Assembly (NCBI GenBank): GCA_025602915.1
Contig: JAHLJZ010000045.1
Span: 115,104-179,103, forward strand
Direction of reading: 5' to 3'
DNA from: Paraphysoderma sedebokerense
Taxonomy: Eukaryota > Blastocladiomycota > Physodermatomycetes > Physodermatales > Physodermataceae
DNA length: 64,000 nt
The number at the start of each line of letters is the position of its first letter. Position 1 is the first letter of the stretch. Positions 1 through 12,761 of the stretch are shown piece by piece. The notes beneath the pieces are model-generated. The model saw only the letters and a list, made by a program, of their open reading frames with translations, was not told the DNA's origin and made no database searches. The translations under genes and the position numbers were made by a program.

Positions 1-3000
1 TTGATCCTTGCACATCTGCGGACTTGTGGGCATCAACTTGCCGATCACGCGCGTTTGACGTTCTGTACAAGAACCCGTAAGTCTCTAACTTGATTAGTCC
101 TACCTTTCGATAAAAATCTCTAATCATTTTCATTAGACGGATCAAAATTTTGCAGCAAGATGCTTCAACCATATTCGTAGGTCTTTACAATCAAGCTACA
201 GTTGGCGCCCCTTCGAGCTACTACGTCGTTGCCCGAATTTCCTCCACTGGTGTCAATGGGTACAGGTTGACACACACCAACTCGGGTGGTTCTGCCAATG
301 CTATTGTATTCAGCTGCAATGGACCTCAGATATGTATATGGGAAAGTCAAACCGCTGGGTCCATTTTGAGTATGGACACGCTTGGACGCTTGTCAGGTTT
401 CAGCTCAACGTCCGGAGTCGGTTTCGATCCCGCATTCGTCTCTTTAGATCAAGAGTCAGCATACATGTATCTTCAACCAAACGATTCCTCTTCATTCGTG
501 TTTTATCGAAGATCTTTAAATGGTACCGAGGTGACAAGACGGATACCATACACGATCAATTATCCCCACATTGGTAATACTCATATGACGACGTGGGGAT
601 TCCCTGTTCAGCTCAGGACCCACGTTCATGCCGGGTTTACTACACGATTAAACAGTTCGTTGGGATTAAACACCGCAAACACCGATATCGTCCTTGGAAT
701 GTTCTCCACTTCCGCGGGTGAACACCCATCCAGAGCGATTTTTTCGACTGTTGGGACCGATATACTAAGCTCGTTCATTCATCATCAAAATGGATCCTAC
801 TTGCTTGCGGGTACTACAGACGGAAATATTCAATCAACAACCGCAACATCTGCAAGGAGCGCATTCCTTGCTTATATGCAGCGCTTTGCCATGACGGCGT
901 TCCAGTCCTCGACCCCGACCCCCCTCCGAATTTCCTCGCCACGCGAATTCTGTTTTTCTATCAATACAACGGACCTCGCTGGCTTGCCGACAGTACTTGC
1001 TGGTGGAAGAACATGTGACACTGTTCGCAGACAAAATAATAATCCTCACTGGTATTGTGCTACACCTCCTGCAGGCGTTGGGAGTGAGTAATGGACTTAA
1101 TTATTTGTCATCTTTCGCTCCCATTTGCTAACTAATTATTCGTAAAATAGATGTGGAAATAATAGCTACCTGGGATACGCTTCCTCATAGACCTTCCGTT
1201 TCTTGGCCCCTGTCATTACCTGTTCGTTATGATGATCCAGTTATCACAGCAGCGTCACCTACCACTGGATCAATCGGTAATGTTGCTTTATGTAGAGTTC
1301 ATACACGCGCAAACACATCGGACTAACACATGTTTCTGCTCAAATTTACAGCTGGGTTTAACATCAACATTACTGCTACCAATCTTGGTTTGGCTGGTGT
1401 AGATCCTGTGTCTGTTATGATTGGAAACTTGAGTTGTCAGAATGTGGTACAACTGAGTGCTAATCTAATCAGCTGCCGAGTTCCCCAAGGTTGTTTTATT
1501 ATGGTATCCAAAGACTTCTTTTTAAAGAATTAATCAGTTTGTTGCAGGTGCTAATCTCGGAACTGCGGCGGTCGTGGTAACAACTGCTCCTGGCATTAAC
1601 AGCAGTAGTTCCTCTAACGTCAGCTTGACTTATGCAAGTCCAATCTTGACATCGGTCAGCCCTGCGGTTCTAACATCCAATTCGATCTTTATAATACGGT
1701 TTGTAATTTTGAACCCAGTCGCGCTTTTCAATAGGATTACGATCTAACATTAATCCGCATAGGGGACAAAATTTCGGAGACTGCCAGACCATTTCCCCCT
1801 GTAATTCCAGTTCGGTCAGAATTAATGTTGGATCCAACCAATGCGGATCCGTTCAACTTCACAACAGCACGCACATTGAATGTATTATGCCAGTTGGAAG
1901 TGGGACAGTTAATGTGTCCGTCACCGTTCTAAATTGGACAACTTCAAATTTACAAGTTTCTTATGAACTACCAGTTATGACATCTTTGAGTCCCAGTGTA
2001 ACCAACAGGCTTGATCCAGTAAGTATCATAATGATTGCAAAAGAAAAAAGCGAGATTTCCTGACATTATTTGTATACTACAGGTCATTAATATCACTGGA
2101 ACTGGATTCGGTCCATCTTGGTCAGCAAGAAGAGTTTCCCTCGTTGAAGCAGTGTCAGGATCTTTCCGTTCTGACTGTGATTCAGTTGTGTGGATCAATA
2201 CTTCTTTGCTACAATGGTGATTACCATCATTCTTCCCTGACGGCTCCTGAAAAGTTATTTACAGGTGTTCTTCCCCCCAGCATTTTCCAAAATACGCTAC
2301 TTCCAACCTTCACTCGTTTCAATGTTTCTGTCATTGTGGAGGGGTTGACAAGTGCCAATCAAGGCAACATTACTCAGCTATACACCAATAATGCTCTTCC
2401 CCAGGCATTCGCAGATAGCCTTCGAGTCAGACCTGCTCTACCAACTGTCATCAATTTAGACGTTAGAGACAGGGAAGACACTGTTTCAGTAGTCCTCCTT
2501 TCTCTTCCAAGTCATGGAACATTGCACCACTGGAATTCATCCGCTCCCGGAAATATAGGGCAACCAATCAGGACTGTTCCCGCAACGGTCAATCAAGCAT
2601 TGATTTTAATTGCGAACAGTACTTTTCAGGGAGCAGATGCATTTAATTTCAGAGCCCGAGATTCTTATGGACAAGGTATTTTGAACATTCTTCACACTTT
2701 CTAAACGTGTCTAGTCCTAACCCTCTCCTTACAGAATCACCCGTGGTTTCATTTCCACTATCGGCAAACACGGTTCCTTCTTTCGCGAATCAAGATTATA
2801 CCATAAACGAAGATGAAACCCTTGCTATACTCTACCCAAGAGACCTCGAGGATGATGCAATTGGGATTCGCATTATTACATACCCCCCTCAATCCGCTGC
2901 CAGCTTGGACCTGACTTCCTCCGGCCCCAGTTGTTCGACCTTGTTTCTTCCTAATTTCACGGTGGTACCTGTAAAGGACTATTTTGGAGCTTTTGAATTC

Positions 3001-6000
3001 ACTGTTCAAACCACAGATGAAGTGGTTAATTGCACTAACGTGAATGCCATCCAACATTGGTCGAACACTCAAATTATAAGAGTGGTTGTAAATCCGGTGA
3101 ATGATCTCCCGATTGCTCAAAACGGAAGCATTTCAGTCAATGAAGATACTCCTGTGTCAGTGACTTTCAACATCACGGATGTCGATAACCCTGTCTTCTT
3201 GGTCAGATTGGACAGTATACCTGCCCTCAGTGACGTATCCATAATGCTCCCAAATGGCACTCGGGCTCTGGCAAATAATGTTACTCTCATATCGAACGAA
3301 TCCATTAATGTCATTCCTCGAGCAAATTTCCATGGAGCCATCCGAATCTCCTTTGTGGCAAGCGACACACTTGATCCAAACTCGGCTACATGGTCACTTC
3401 CCGCTTTCGTTGATATTACATTCATTCCAGTGAATGATTTACCTTCTGCCTTTAACACCAATATCGATATAGCCGAGGATGAATCTAGGATTCTTCAATT
3501 TAATGCAACTGATGTTGATGGTGATACACTCTTCTTCTACATCAAAACTCTCCCTAATCCTGCTCATGCCAGACTTTTCTGGTCAAATGACTCCACAAAA
3601 TTGGCCCAGATAGGCCATATTGTGCATCAAGGAGGCGTGAGAATCCTACCTACTCAGGATTTCAATGGAATCGTCAGTTTTACCTACAAGGTTACTGATT
3701 TTGTCAATGGTTCCTCCACACATTGGAGCACCCCAATGACTTATTCAATTGAATACAGACCTGAAAATGACAATGTTCAAGTCAGCAATTCATCAGTTGT
3801 TACAGATGAAGACATGCCACTTACAATTACTTTCAATGTTGTTGATGTCGATGGTGATCCAGTAGTTGTCAGAGTAAAGACTCTTCCACCACCAGGGGCT
3901 GCTTCTCTGCACTTTGCAAACAGCTCAAATGTTACAGTTCAAGCTATGCATCTTATTACGGGTAACACTGTAAGATTAGTACCAAAGCCCAATTACAATG
4001 GTGATTTTGTCTTTGAATTTGATGCAACTGATTCATTTACTGGTGCAACTACAACATGGTCCCACACTTCGTACATCCATGTCAAAGTCAGACCTGTCAA
4101 TGACATTCCAATCGCGTCTAACACAACATATACTCAAGAAGAGGATACTATAATTGTAGCATCTTTCGGTGTAACAGATCCAGATAACTGGCCAGTTGCA
4201 GTTCGAATCAGAACTCTTCCACCAACCAGCATCGCCAGGGTTGCTTTGACTAATGGCACTGCTGTAACTCAAAATATGTTACTCCAGTCAACTGATACTA
4301 TTCGAATTATCCCTGTGGTTAATCACAATGGAGTATTTTCAATTGGTTTTGATGCTTCGGATAATGTTACCAGTGGCATTTGGTCAAACACATCATACAT
4401 CAACGTCAGATTCAATCCTGTTAATGACTTGCCCATCGCATTCAACTCAACCATTGCTCAAGATGAGGATACTACAATAGTGGCATCTTTCAACGTGTCT
4501 GATCCAGACAACTCACCTGTCACAGTTAGTATTCGAACCTTGCCACCATACAGCGTTGCACGAGTTTTTCGAGCCAACGGTTCCATTCTGACAGAAGGCG
4601 ATATCCTCCTATCTACAGACACTATTACAGTGATTCCAGCTCCAGACTACAATGGACAATTTTCAGTTGGCTTCGATGCTTCAGATGATGTTACAAGTAA
4701 TTTCTGGTCTGACATTGCATATATCAACATAAGATACAATCCTGTGAATGATCCTCCGGTGACATTTAACTCTACAGTCAGTGGAGATGAGGACACTACA
4801 ATGTCGGTGTCATTCAACGTTACTGATGTTGACAATTGGCCTGTTTCTGTTCGTATTCGAACTCTGCCTCCAACTTCAACCATAAGGGCTGTTCGTGCCA
4901 ATGGTAGTAGTCTTACAGAAGGTACCATTCTTCTGTCTACGGATGTTATTACACTTATACCAGCATTAAACTACTATGGACATGTTTCTATTGGCTTTGA
5001 TGCTTCTGATAATACCACAGCTAATATCTGGTCCACTATATCATATATCAATGTAAACTACAAGCCTGTAAATGACATTCCTGTTGCAGTTAACAGTACT
5101 GTAACAGTGCAGGAAGATGCTTCCATTACCATCCCACTCAATATTAATGATGTAGAAAATGATCCACTTGGTGTTCAGATAGTATCACTTCCTCCGTCTG
5201 GCACAGCAAAGCTAATTCTTAGCACAACAGGGGAAGAATTGAAAGTTGGTAGCTACATCAATCTGACGTTGTCATCAGTTATTTTGCAACCAGCAGAGAA
5301 CTATCATGGTCATTTTAACTTTGCTTTTGAAGCAACAGATGCATTTATTGGGTCAAATACTCTTTGGTCCAATACAGCCGCCGTTGTGGTAACTGTCACA
5401 TCCGTAAATGATCTTCCTTCAGCATTCGATACATCAGTTGATAATGCTGAAGATGAATCCAGAGTGCTTCAATTTAATGCCTCTGATATTGACGGCGATT
5501 CACTCTACTTCAAAATCCATACAACTCCTATTAATACTCAGGCATCACTGGTTTGGTCCAATGACACTACAAAATTGGTAAAACCCGGTGATATTGTGCC
5601 TCAAGGTGGAGTCAGAATTCAACCAGTTGCAAATTTCCATGGAAAAATCAGTTTCAGATATAGTGTGACTGATTTTTTAAACGCTACAAGCACTTATTGG
5701 AGTGATGCGTTCTTCTACAATATTGAATACAAGCCCCAAAATGACGAGGTTGAAGTTTACAACTCAACCTATATTGTCAATGAAGATACCACTTTCACAA
5801 TTAATTTTAATGTAACCGATGTGGATGATGATGGTCCTATTGTTATCAGATTAAAATCTCTTCCAGCACACAATGCAGCTAGATTACACTTTACCAATAG
5901 CTCAAATAGTTCACCTCAAGTGATGGATTTGATTACAGATAACACTCTAAGAGTAGTACCGATGCCGAATTACAATGGTGAATTTATCGTTGAGTTTGAT

Positions 6001-9000
6001 GCAACTGATTCATTTACAGGGGTTTCTACGTTGTGGTCACCAACAGCCTATATACATGTGAAATACACACCTGTGAATGACGTGCCAGTTACACACAACT
6101 CCAGTTACGAAGTGAATGAAGATAATGTGTTGAGTGAGATGTTGATAACTGGCCAGTGACTGTTCGCCTCTTATCACTCCCTCCCTCCTCAGTTGCAGAA
6201 ATTCTCTCAGCTGGTGGCTCTTCCCTCCAAGTTGGTTCAATTGTCAGTTCATCTGACAGTATTTCCATCAGGCCTGTCCTTAATTTCAATGGGCAAATTG
6301 TCATTAGTTTTGATGCCACTGACATGTTGAATGGTTCATCTACACTATGGTCAAATGCATCATCAATTAGTATCAAATATAATCCTGTAAATGACATTCC
6401 TGTTGCACTCGACACAACTGTAACAGTACAGGAAGATGCTTCTATTGCCATCCCATTTAATGTTACTGATGGGGAAAGTGACCCACTTGGTGTTAGGATA
6501 GTGTCACTTCCTCCATCTGGCACAGCAAAGCTGATCCTTAGCACAACAGGTGAAGAATTGGAAGTGGGTAGCTACATCAATCTGACAGTATCTTCAGTTA
6601 TGGTGCGACCGGTGCCAAACTATCATGGTCATTTTAACTTTGCTTTTGAAGCAACAGATGCATTTATTGGGTCAAATACTCTTTGGTCCAATACAGCCGC
6701 CGTTGTGGTAACTGTCACATCCGTAAATGATCTTCCTTCAGCATTCGATACATCAGTTGATAATGCTGAAGATGAATCCAGAGTGCTTCAATTTAATGCC
6801 TCTGATATTGACGGCGATTCACTCTACTTCAAAATCCATACAACTCCTATTAATACTCAGGCATCACTGGTTTGGTCCAATGACACTACAAAATTGGTAA
6901 AACCCGGTGATATTGTGCCTCAAGGTGGGGTAAGACTTCTGCCGGCTGCAAATTTCCGTGGAAAAATCAGCTTTACATACAGTGTGACCGATTTTGTAAA
7001 TGGAGCAGGCACTCATTGGAGGGGTCCGTTCTTCTACAATATTGATTACAAGCCCCAAAATGACCAGGTCCAAGCTTACAACTCCACCTATATTGTTAAT
7101 GAAGATACCATTCTCACAATTTCATTCAATGTGACTGATGCCGATGAAGATGATTTGTATGTCAAAATTAAGGACATACCAGCATCCAGTATTGCTAAAT
7201 TGACATTAAGTAATGGATCTGTCATCTCTATGAATGGAACTATTATTCCAGCAGCAACCCAATTAATTATCAGGCCAGCAAATAACTATTTTGGCACATT
7301 GGAATTTAGTTTCTTATCCACTGACAACTACGGAATGCCAAATACCAGCTGGACATCTAAAAATTGGGTCAAAGTCACATATACCCCAGTGAATGACATC
7401 CCTCTTGTCTTTAATAGCAGTTACACTATTCTAGAAGATACTTCGGCTTCAATTTATTTCAATGTTAGTGACATTGACAATGATCAACTTGTTGTAAGAC
7501 TGACTTCAATGCCTCCATCATCTGTTGCTCAATTCTTTGTACCCGGACAATCTACACCAATTTCGATTGGCCAGCACATCTCCACTGATCACATTACCGT
7601 TGTTCCAGCAAGTAACTTTGCTGGGGAATTTAATGTCAGCTTTGAGACATCAGATTCCAGAAGTTCACAGAACATGCAGTGGTTTGGTCCAGGGCATATC
7701 TCTGTTGCAGTGACTCCACTCAATGATCCACCAACAGTAAAGAATGTTGTAGTGGCCTTTCCACAGCAATCTTCTGAAGTTCCAATAGACCTTATTGGTG
7801 AAGATGCAGAGAATGATGTGTTGACCTTCTTGATTGACTCACTTCCAGAAGTAGGTGTATTGTTGGCGAAAGGGGACTTTAACACATCCACTAATTCATG
7901 GAACTATTTTAGAATAACTAAGGCCCCATTTATGTTGGCTCCTGGTGATTCCTCAGTTATTTTCCGAAGTCCTCCAGCACAAGGCAGTTCAAGAAATGTA
8001 ATGTTCCTTTACAGTGCATTTGATGGAGTGAACTATTCAATTAATAATGCCTCAGTTGCGATAACTACTCCACAATCAACACCATTCCTTGACAGGAGTG
8101 GCTTAAATTTGAATGTACTTGAGGACACAGAAGCCACATTCAATTTGAACTTCAACAATGTGAATCCCAACCACACATTCACAGTTACCATCTCCAATTT
8201 GGAAATAAATGGGTCACTCATTGACATGGCATCTCAAGGTCAGAGACAACTAGTTAGAGATTCAAGGTTGTCAGGACCACCATATATTGTCAAATATATT
8301 CCTTCACGAAATTTCTTCAGCTCAACACCAAGCACTTTTCAGCTCGTAGCTCTTAACATTGTTCATGGTCCCTTCAATGTCATTGAAACTATCAGATTCC
8401 CTGTCATGCCAGTCAATGATCCTCCTGTCATTAAGTGCCCAACAGGACCTCTCCTATTACCAACTGATCAACTTCAATCAAATGATACAGAAATGCCTAT
8501 CTTCATTGATGCTTCTGATGCAGATGATTCATCTGTATTAACATTCACTCTAACTGTTCCAAGAAAAGGGTTTTTAAAAGAAGGCAACACCAACAGAATA
8601 CTTTCCGATGGTTCTCGCTTCTCTAATCCAAATTTAATCTTCAAAGCAAATTCATCTGGGGGTGGTTTGCCATATGCAAATTTTACCATACAAGTAGCTG
8701 ATCAGCTGAACAGTTCGTCTAACCCATGCACATTTGTTCTGTCTTATAATTGTCCTACTGGTAGGAGTCTATTATAAACCTCAACGACTATAAGTCTGCT
8801 AATTCTAACCAACCTTTTCATCACTCTCCAGGCACATACAATAATACAATATCTAACAGTGGTCCAATCTGTATTTTGTGCCCACCTGGATACAGTTGTG
8901 AAACAGGGGAGATTATAGATAATAGAAAGAAAGGGCAATGGACAATCAATGAGAATACAAGTTTACCATGCTACCCTGTAAGTAATTTGATCTTCAGTGA

Positions 9001-11069
9001 TTTTGTATCTGTTTTTTTTCCACAGTCATACTCACACAATATTTATATCATATAGCAAGAAGCTTGTACAGGTTCATTGCAGCAACCATGCTCTATTGGC
9101 TATAAAGGATTCCGTAAGTTCTTCGTTTTCCACAAAGCTTTCATCCCTATCCCACCATCTCTTAATAATTCCTAAAACATTGTCACTTTCTAGGCTGTGG
9201 TGAATGTACAAAAGATCATTACCGACATAACATGAGGTGTTACTCATGCCAGAACCAACCCGAAATTCTGCAATTGGCCGTTTTTGTTGTCAGTTTGATG
9301 TGTCTAATGGGACTCTTCATTATAGTTCTTCCAGCTCATGCAGTAACCAGGTAACTAATTGATTCTCATCACCTCATTTTTGACCATAATTTAACCATTC
9401 AATTAATTCTATTAGCACCGGTGCATCTGTCACTATTATCAGCTTTCTCCAAGTCATTACTATTTTTAGTCCCACATTTTCTTCTATCTTGCAATCTACA
9501 TTCGCACAGCTCAACGTGATTTTGCTTGATATTGGACTAATTGCACCTGAATGTCTTCTGAAAACAATAGATTTTGGTGTCAAAGAAAAGTTACTTGCTT
9601 TCCTTTTCCTACCTGTGATCTCCATCATCTGTATATTGTTCGGCTTTATGATTCGCTCCATTTTACAATGTGCTGGCAAAAGACTCTTCAAAACAACTTC
9701 AAATGATGATTTGGTTGCGAAGATCGACGGTCATAATGCAGGTTTAACAGTTAGAAAAATATGGAAGACAGTGATGGTTGCCCTAATGCTATTATATTTG
9801 CCAATTTCCAAACAATTTTTGCAGTAAGTGCCCTTCATATTACCATTGACGTAATGTTAACTATCAAGACTGACAAAAACATTGTCTTAGGATTGCCAAT
9901 CTCAGATTAGAGGTAGATGGAAACTATTATCTAGGTATGTCCATAGTGATAAATATTTTGTTGTACACCTGACTTACTCTTTGATACACAGCTGAACATC
10001 CCTCTATTCAGTATTTGAGCGCATCATGGTATCAATCTGCCATGTATGCTGTTATTGGTGCTGGGGTTTACATGATTGGAATACCCTTATTCTACACCAT
10101 CTTAATTGTCTTCCTTTCTCAATCAAAAACTCAAACATCCTGGTTGCTTCGAGCAAGGGCTATCGCAAACACTATTCTGGATCCAGAAAACAGTCAGGTG
10201 AAGCCTTCCAACCACTCTATTTTGGTACTGTCAATACTTAAGAGGTTGTCGATCATTATGCTGTTCACCTTCGTCAGGTAACTTAAGTTCTTTTATTGAT
10301 TACAGACACTGTGTTGATTTTAACTCCTTGATAATTGCTACTTCTGCATTTTAGGGATCCTCTACTGCAATTGGTCTTCTACAACGTCACCCTTGTTCTT
10401 GAGCTTGCTTATATCATGTGGAATCGGCCGTTTACTTCTAAAGGACTCAATATGTTTGAAGTCTTAGTTGGAGTATCAACACTTTTAATTCTGAACACTG
10501 ATATTGCAAGGATGAACAATTTCTTCAATATTGAAAACATGAAGGAATATCTATCAATGGTCATCCTTTCCCTCATTGGCGTCTGTGTTTTATGCTGGCT
10601 GTATCTTGTTTATAAGGATACATTGAGGAAGCAAAGAAAACAATCAAGAGATCTGACTTCTACTCAGTCTAGATTAAGCAGGGCTTCTGATGCAAGTGAA
10701 GCATTGAGTCAGTTTAAAAATTATGGAGCGCCGGATGATCTTGGTACTGTCTCGACAGCTTACATCGCACGACGTGGGCCGAACGGTGTTACGGGAAGTT
10801 CAAGCTCAATGTCAATTGCTAGTCATCTTAACGAAAGAAAGAATGGTTACCAAGTAGATCAAAGTGAGTTGTCTTTGCAGGAAGCGCCATCATCCCCGAA
10901 ATTGATGACTGAACAAGACGTTCCGGGGGTTTGGACTCGATTGAGCGCCAATGTAACTAGAAGGTTATCATTATTATCTGGCCAACCTGCTGATGGAAGA
11001 GTTATGCAGAGAAATTTGGGACATGTAAATGAAGAAAACAGAGGGAACCAGAGTTCTGCGGCTTTGTAG
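1..11069 (+). CDS. Giant TIG / cadherin-like repeat surface protein with polytopic C-terminus (5' partial)
   Basis: The start lies upstream of the window. Exons read: <1-76, 137-1083, 1151-1276, 1352-1489, 1548-1698, 1763-2018, 2083-2216, 2281-2675, 2735-6133, 6193-8760, 8832-8977, 9056-9113, 9194-9350, 9416-9823, 9891-9934, 9992-10277, 10355-11069 (over 3,300 residues). The order is: an N-terminal region of unknown fold; IPT/TIG-like segments (about 1.2-2.3 kb); about 18 cadherin/Big_9-like repeats of roughly 110 residues with NED and VNDxP hallmarks (2.8-8.5 kb); a Cys-rich ephrin-receptor-like (GCC2_GCC3) module (8.75-9.25 kb, motif CPPGYSCE); about eight membrane segments; and a Ser-rich cytoplasmic tail. 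Many N-x-S/T sites suggest an extracellular ectodomain. Adhesion or sensing is an inference. The reading frame breaks near 6134 unless a 59-nt intron is removed there. Orthology is unknown; the architecture itself is clear. Confidence 0.85.
5299..5609 (+). repeat. 311-bp identical duplication, copy 1
   Basis: This stretch is base-for-base identical, as read, to 6618-6928, whereas flanking repeat copies differ at many positions. It encodes the end of a QEDAS-type domain and most of an AEDESR-type domain. The two copies are offset by 1319 bp, which is not a multiple of three, because a shortened repeat lies between them. Recent gene conversion or segmental duplication is the simplest reading. 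Confidence 0.85.
6134..6192 (+). other. Candidate frame-restoring 59-nt intron / frameshift site
   Basis: The upstream frame hits TGA at 6157-6159 and the downstream repeats use another frame. A GTGAGA donor at 6134 and a pyrimidine-rich CCTCCTCAG acceptor ending at 6192 define a 59-nt intron whose removal joins the two frames. However, the removed DNA still encodes, in the downstream frame, the conserved DVDNWPVTV-LLSLPPSS repeat segment. Compared with sibling repeats the copy is about 16 nt short just before it. So either a small deletion was rescued by cryptic splicing, or the assembly contains an indel. Confidence 0.5.
6618..6928 (+). repeat. 311-bp identical duplication, copy 2
   Basis: Second copy of the block at 5299-5609. 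Identity ends at the GGTGG after the GDIVPQ coding stretch, where the next codons diverge. It lies downstream of the frame break at about 6134. Confidence 0.85.
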
Positions 11070-11236
11070 CCTAAAGATTTATGAAGGGATCACTGAAATT
11101 TGATGCTTTTTTGCTGGGATACGTCTTTTCTTTTTGTTTATGTGACGGTTGAATTTGTTGATGTTATGTAAGGTTGTCATGATTTCTGTTTATTTTTTGA
11201 TGGAAAGTTATTTTGACTCGGAAATCAGTGAATTTA

Positions 11237-11242
11237 AATAAA
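11237..11242 (+). promoter_or_regulatory. AATAAA polyadenylation signal
   Basis: A canonical AATAAA hexamer lies about 170 nt after the stop of the giant surface-protein gene, in AT-rich 3' DNA. The signal is short and could occur by chance. Confidence 0.35.
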
Positions 11243-11432
11243 AGAAATAACTAGTTGATAAGTGATGACATGAAAGCTGCCTTCAATGGTAGACAAATAT
11301 TCATTGTGTGTTTAATATCCTCATTCTCTATAATTCGGTTTCATTGATCTCTTCGAGTCACGTGATTATCACCAATATCTTACTACCAGTCAAAAATTGT
11401 CGTTACTTCACAAATATTTTCAAGTGTTTGAC

Positions 11433-12355
11433 ATGAATCTCTTCCGAAGTTTACCATCCAATCGTTTTTCATATCCTCTATCTCGAGCTGTCCGAATAAG
11501 TCAGCGAAGAAATCTTTCTTCGTCTTCAGCCAAAGCTGCTGTCTCTTCTGATTCCTCTCATGGTGGCCCTTCGGAGGGAGGCAGACACACCGCAGAAGGT
11601 AATTTCTAACATTTGATTGATATTCTCAATATTACGTATGGTGACTTGGCCAACGACATTGCTGCCCGAAATTAGTGACTGAAAGAACAGGCGGAGGACA
11701 CATAGTGAGCCGGGCTAGTTTGTTTTGGAATCTCCACTCAATCCGTTGGCAGACCCCCTACAATGGAGGCGGTGTTTGCGGGAGGACGACACTGTGCTAA
11801 GATTATGATCAAATGCCATTTTAGTTCCGAAGATTAATCTAATCATTCTCATGTTTCAATAGATTTTTCGTCACCGATTTGGCGACGAGCTCTTATTGGT
11901 TCCATCGGTGCTTTTATGTTGTATAGAATAAACGAAATGTATACAGATCAAAAAGAAGAGGTCAGTTTTTTGTCGTGGTGTTTTTATTATTTGTGGTGAA
12001 TTGACAAATTTTGTTAAAGAAAGGCGAAGTTCACCCGATTACAGCCTACATAGGGTATTACATGACTCCTGAATCGGAGGTAAAAGAAAAGAACTATACA
12101 GCAATTAAAAACATAGAAAAAGCGGCCTCAGATACCTTATTGTTGCAAGAACTTGATGGCGGGAAGCCGCCAAAGATTGTCGCTCCAGAGTATGTTTATT
12201 CGACCATTTTGAACCCTTTGTTGGCACCCCATATCTCACAAGCGTTTTTTGATGTGGCTTTTTTCTGCTGCATTAGGCTCCTGGATCGAGCTTCTCCTTT
12301 TCTGGTTTCTGCTGGAACACAAGTTGATTTCGCTGGTGTGGAGATGAAAAATTAG
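11433..12355 (+). CDS. Small mitochondrial-type membrane protein, unrecognised
   Basis: Exons 11433-11598, 11863-11960, 12020-12189 and 12277-12355 give 170 residues. The N-terminus is rich in Arg and Ser with no acidic residues and ends in RRNLSSSSA, typical of a mitochondrial presequence. A hydrophobic segment (ALIGSIGAFMLY) follows, about residue 62-75, and then a soluble C-terminal domain containing the conserved-looking motif SDTLLLQE. The first intron is long (264 nt) for this genome; the others are 59-87 nt. The final splice removes 87 nt that could be read through in frame, so a retained-intron isoform is possible. I do not recognise the family. Mitochondrial inner-membrane location is inferred from the leader and single membrane segment. 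Confidence 0.6.
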
Positions 12356-12761
12356 TGTCCAGATCTTTGTCATTATTTGCATCTGCTGGTGTAGAATTGG
12401 TAGCGGAGAAATTACTTGAATACAGTTTAACGGTCGATCGACATGGTTCTGCAGTCGAGATTGTTTGCACCTTAAATTTATATTCATAGTGTCCTCGCGA
12501 ATGACCTCTGACGATGCCGGCAGTTATTCCACCTTGGTGCCAAAATATAGAGATTTAATCGTGGATTGCTGATATGGGTTTAGATCAAATAACTCTTGAA
12601 ATTCAACAAGTCTGCAAACGGATCCAGCCAACTTAGCGGAATCGAGTTAATTTGGAAGGCCGGAAAGTAATCAGAACTCTAAGCGACGTCAAAATTCAAC
12701 TCTGCCATACGCCTAATCAACTTTTTAGCATCTCTTCACCCCACGTAAAATTGCGAAAGAA
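12356..12761. other. Intergenic, convergent 3' ends
   Basis: Spacer between two convergent genes. No ORF of credible composition, RNA gene or repeat was seen. Confidence 0.6.

Larger units (their letters stand above)
2780..8480 (+). repeat. Tandem array of about 18 cadherin-like domains
   Basis: The encoded repeats each begin with VNDxP (or ENDN/QNDE/LNDP variants), followed by a strand, an acidic NEDT/AEDES/QEDAS turn, FNVTDVDxDP, a LPP turn, an I-x-P segment and a W(S)xxxxIxVxY ending. The periodicity is about 330-345 nt. Three flavours (AEDESR, xEDT, QEDAS) recur in the same order, so the array grew partly by multi-domain duplication as well as single-unit duplication. The family resembles Big_9 / cadherin-like repeats of bacterial and protist adhesins. 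Confidence 0.85.
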
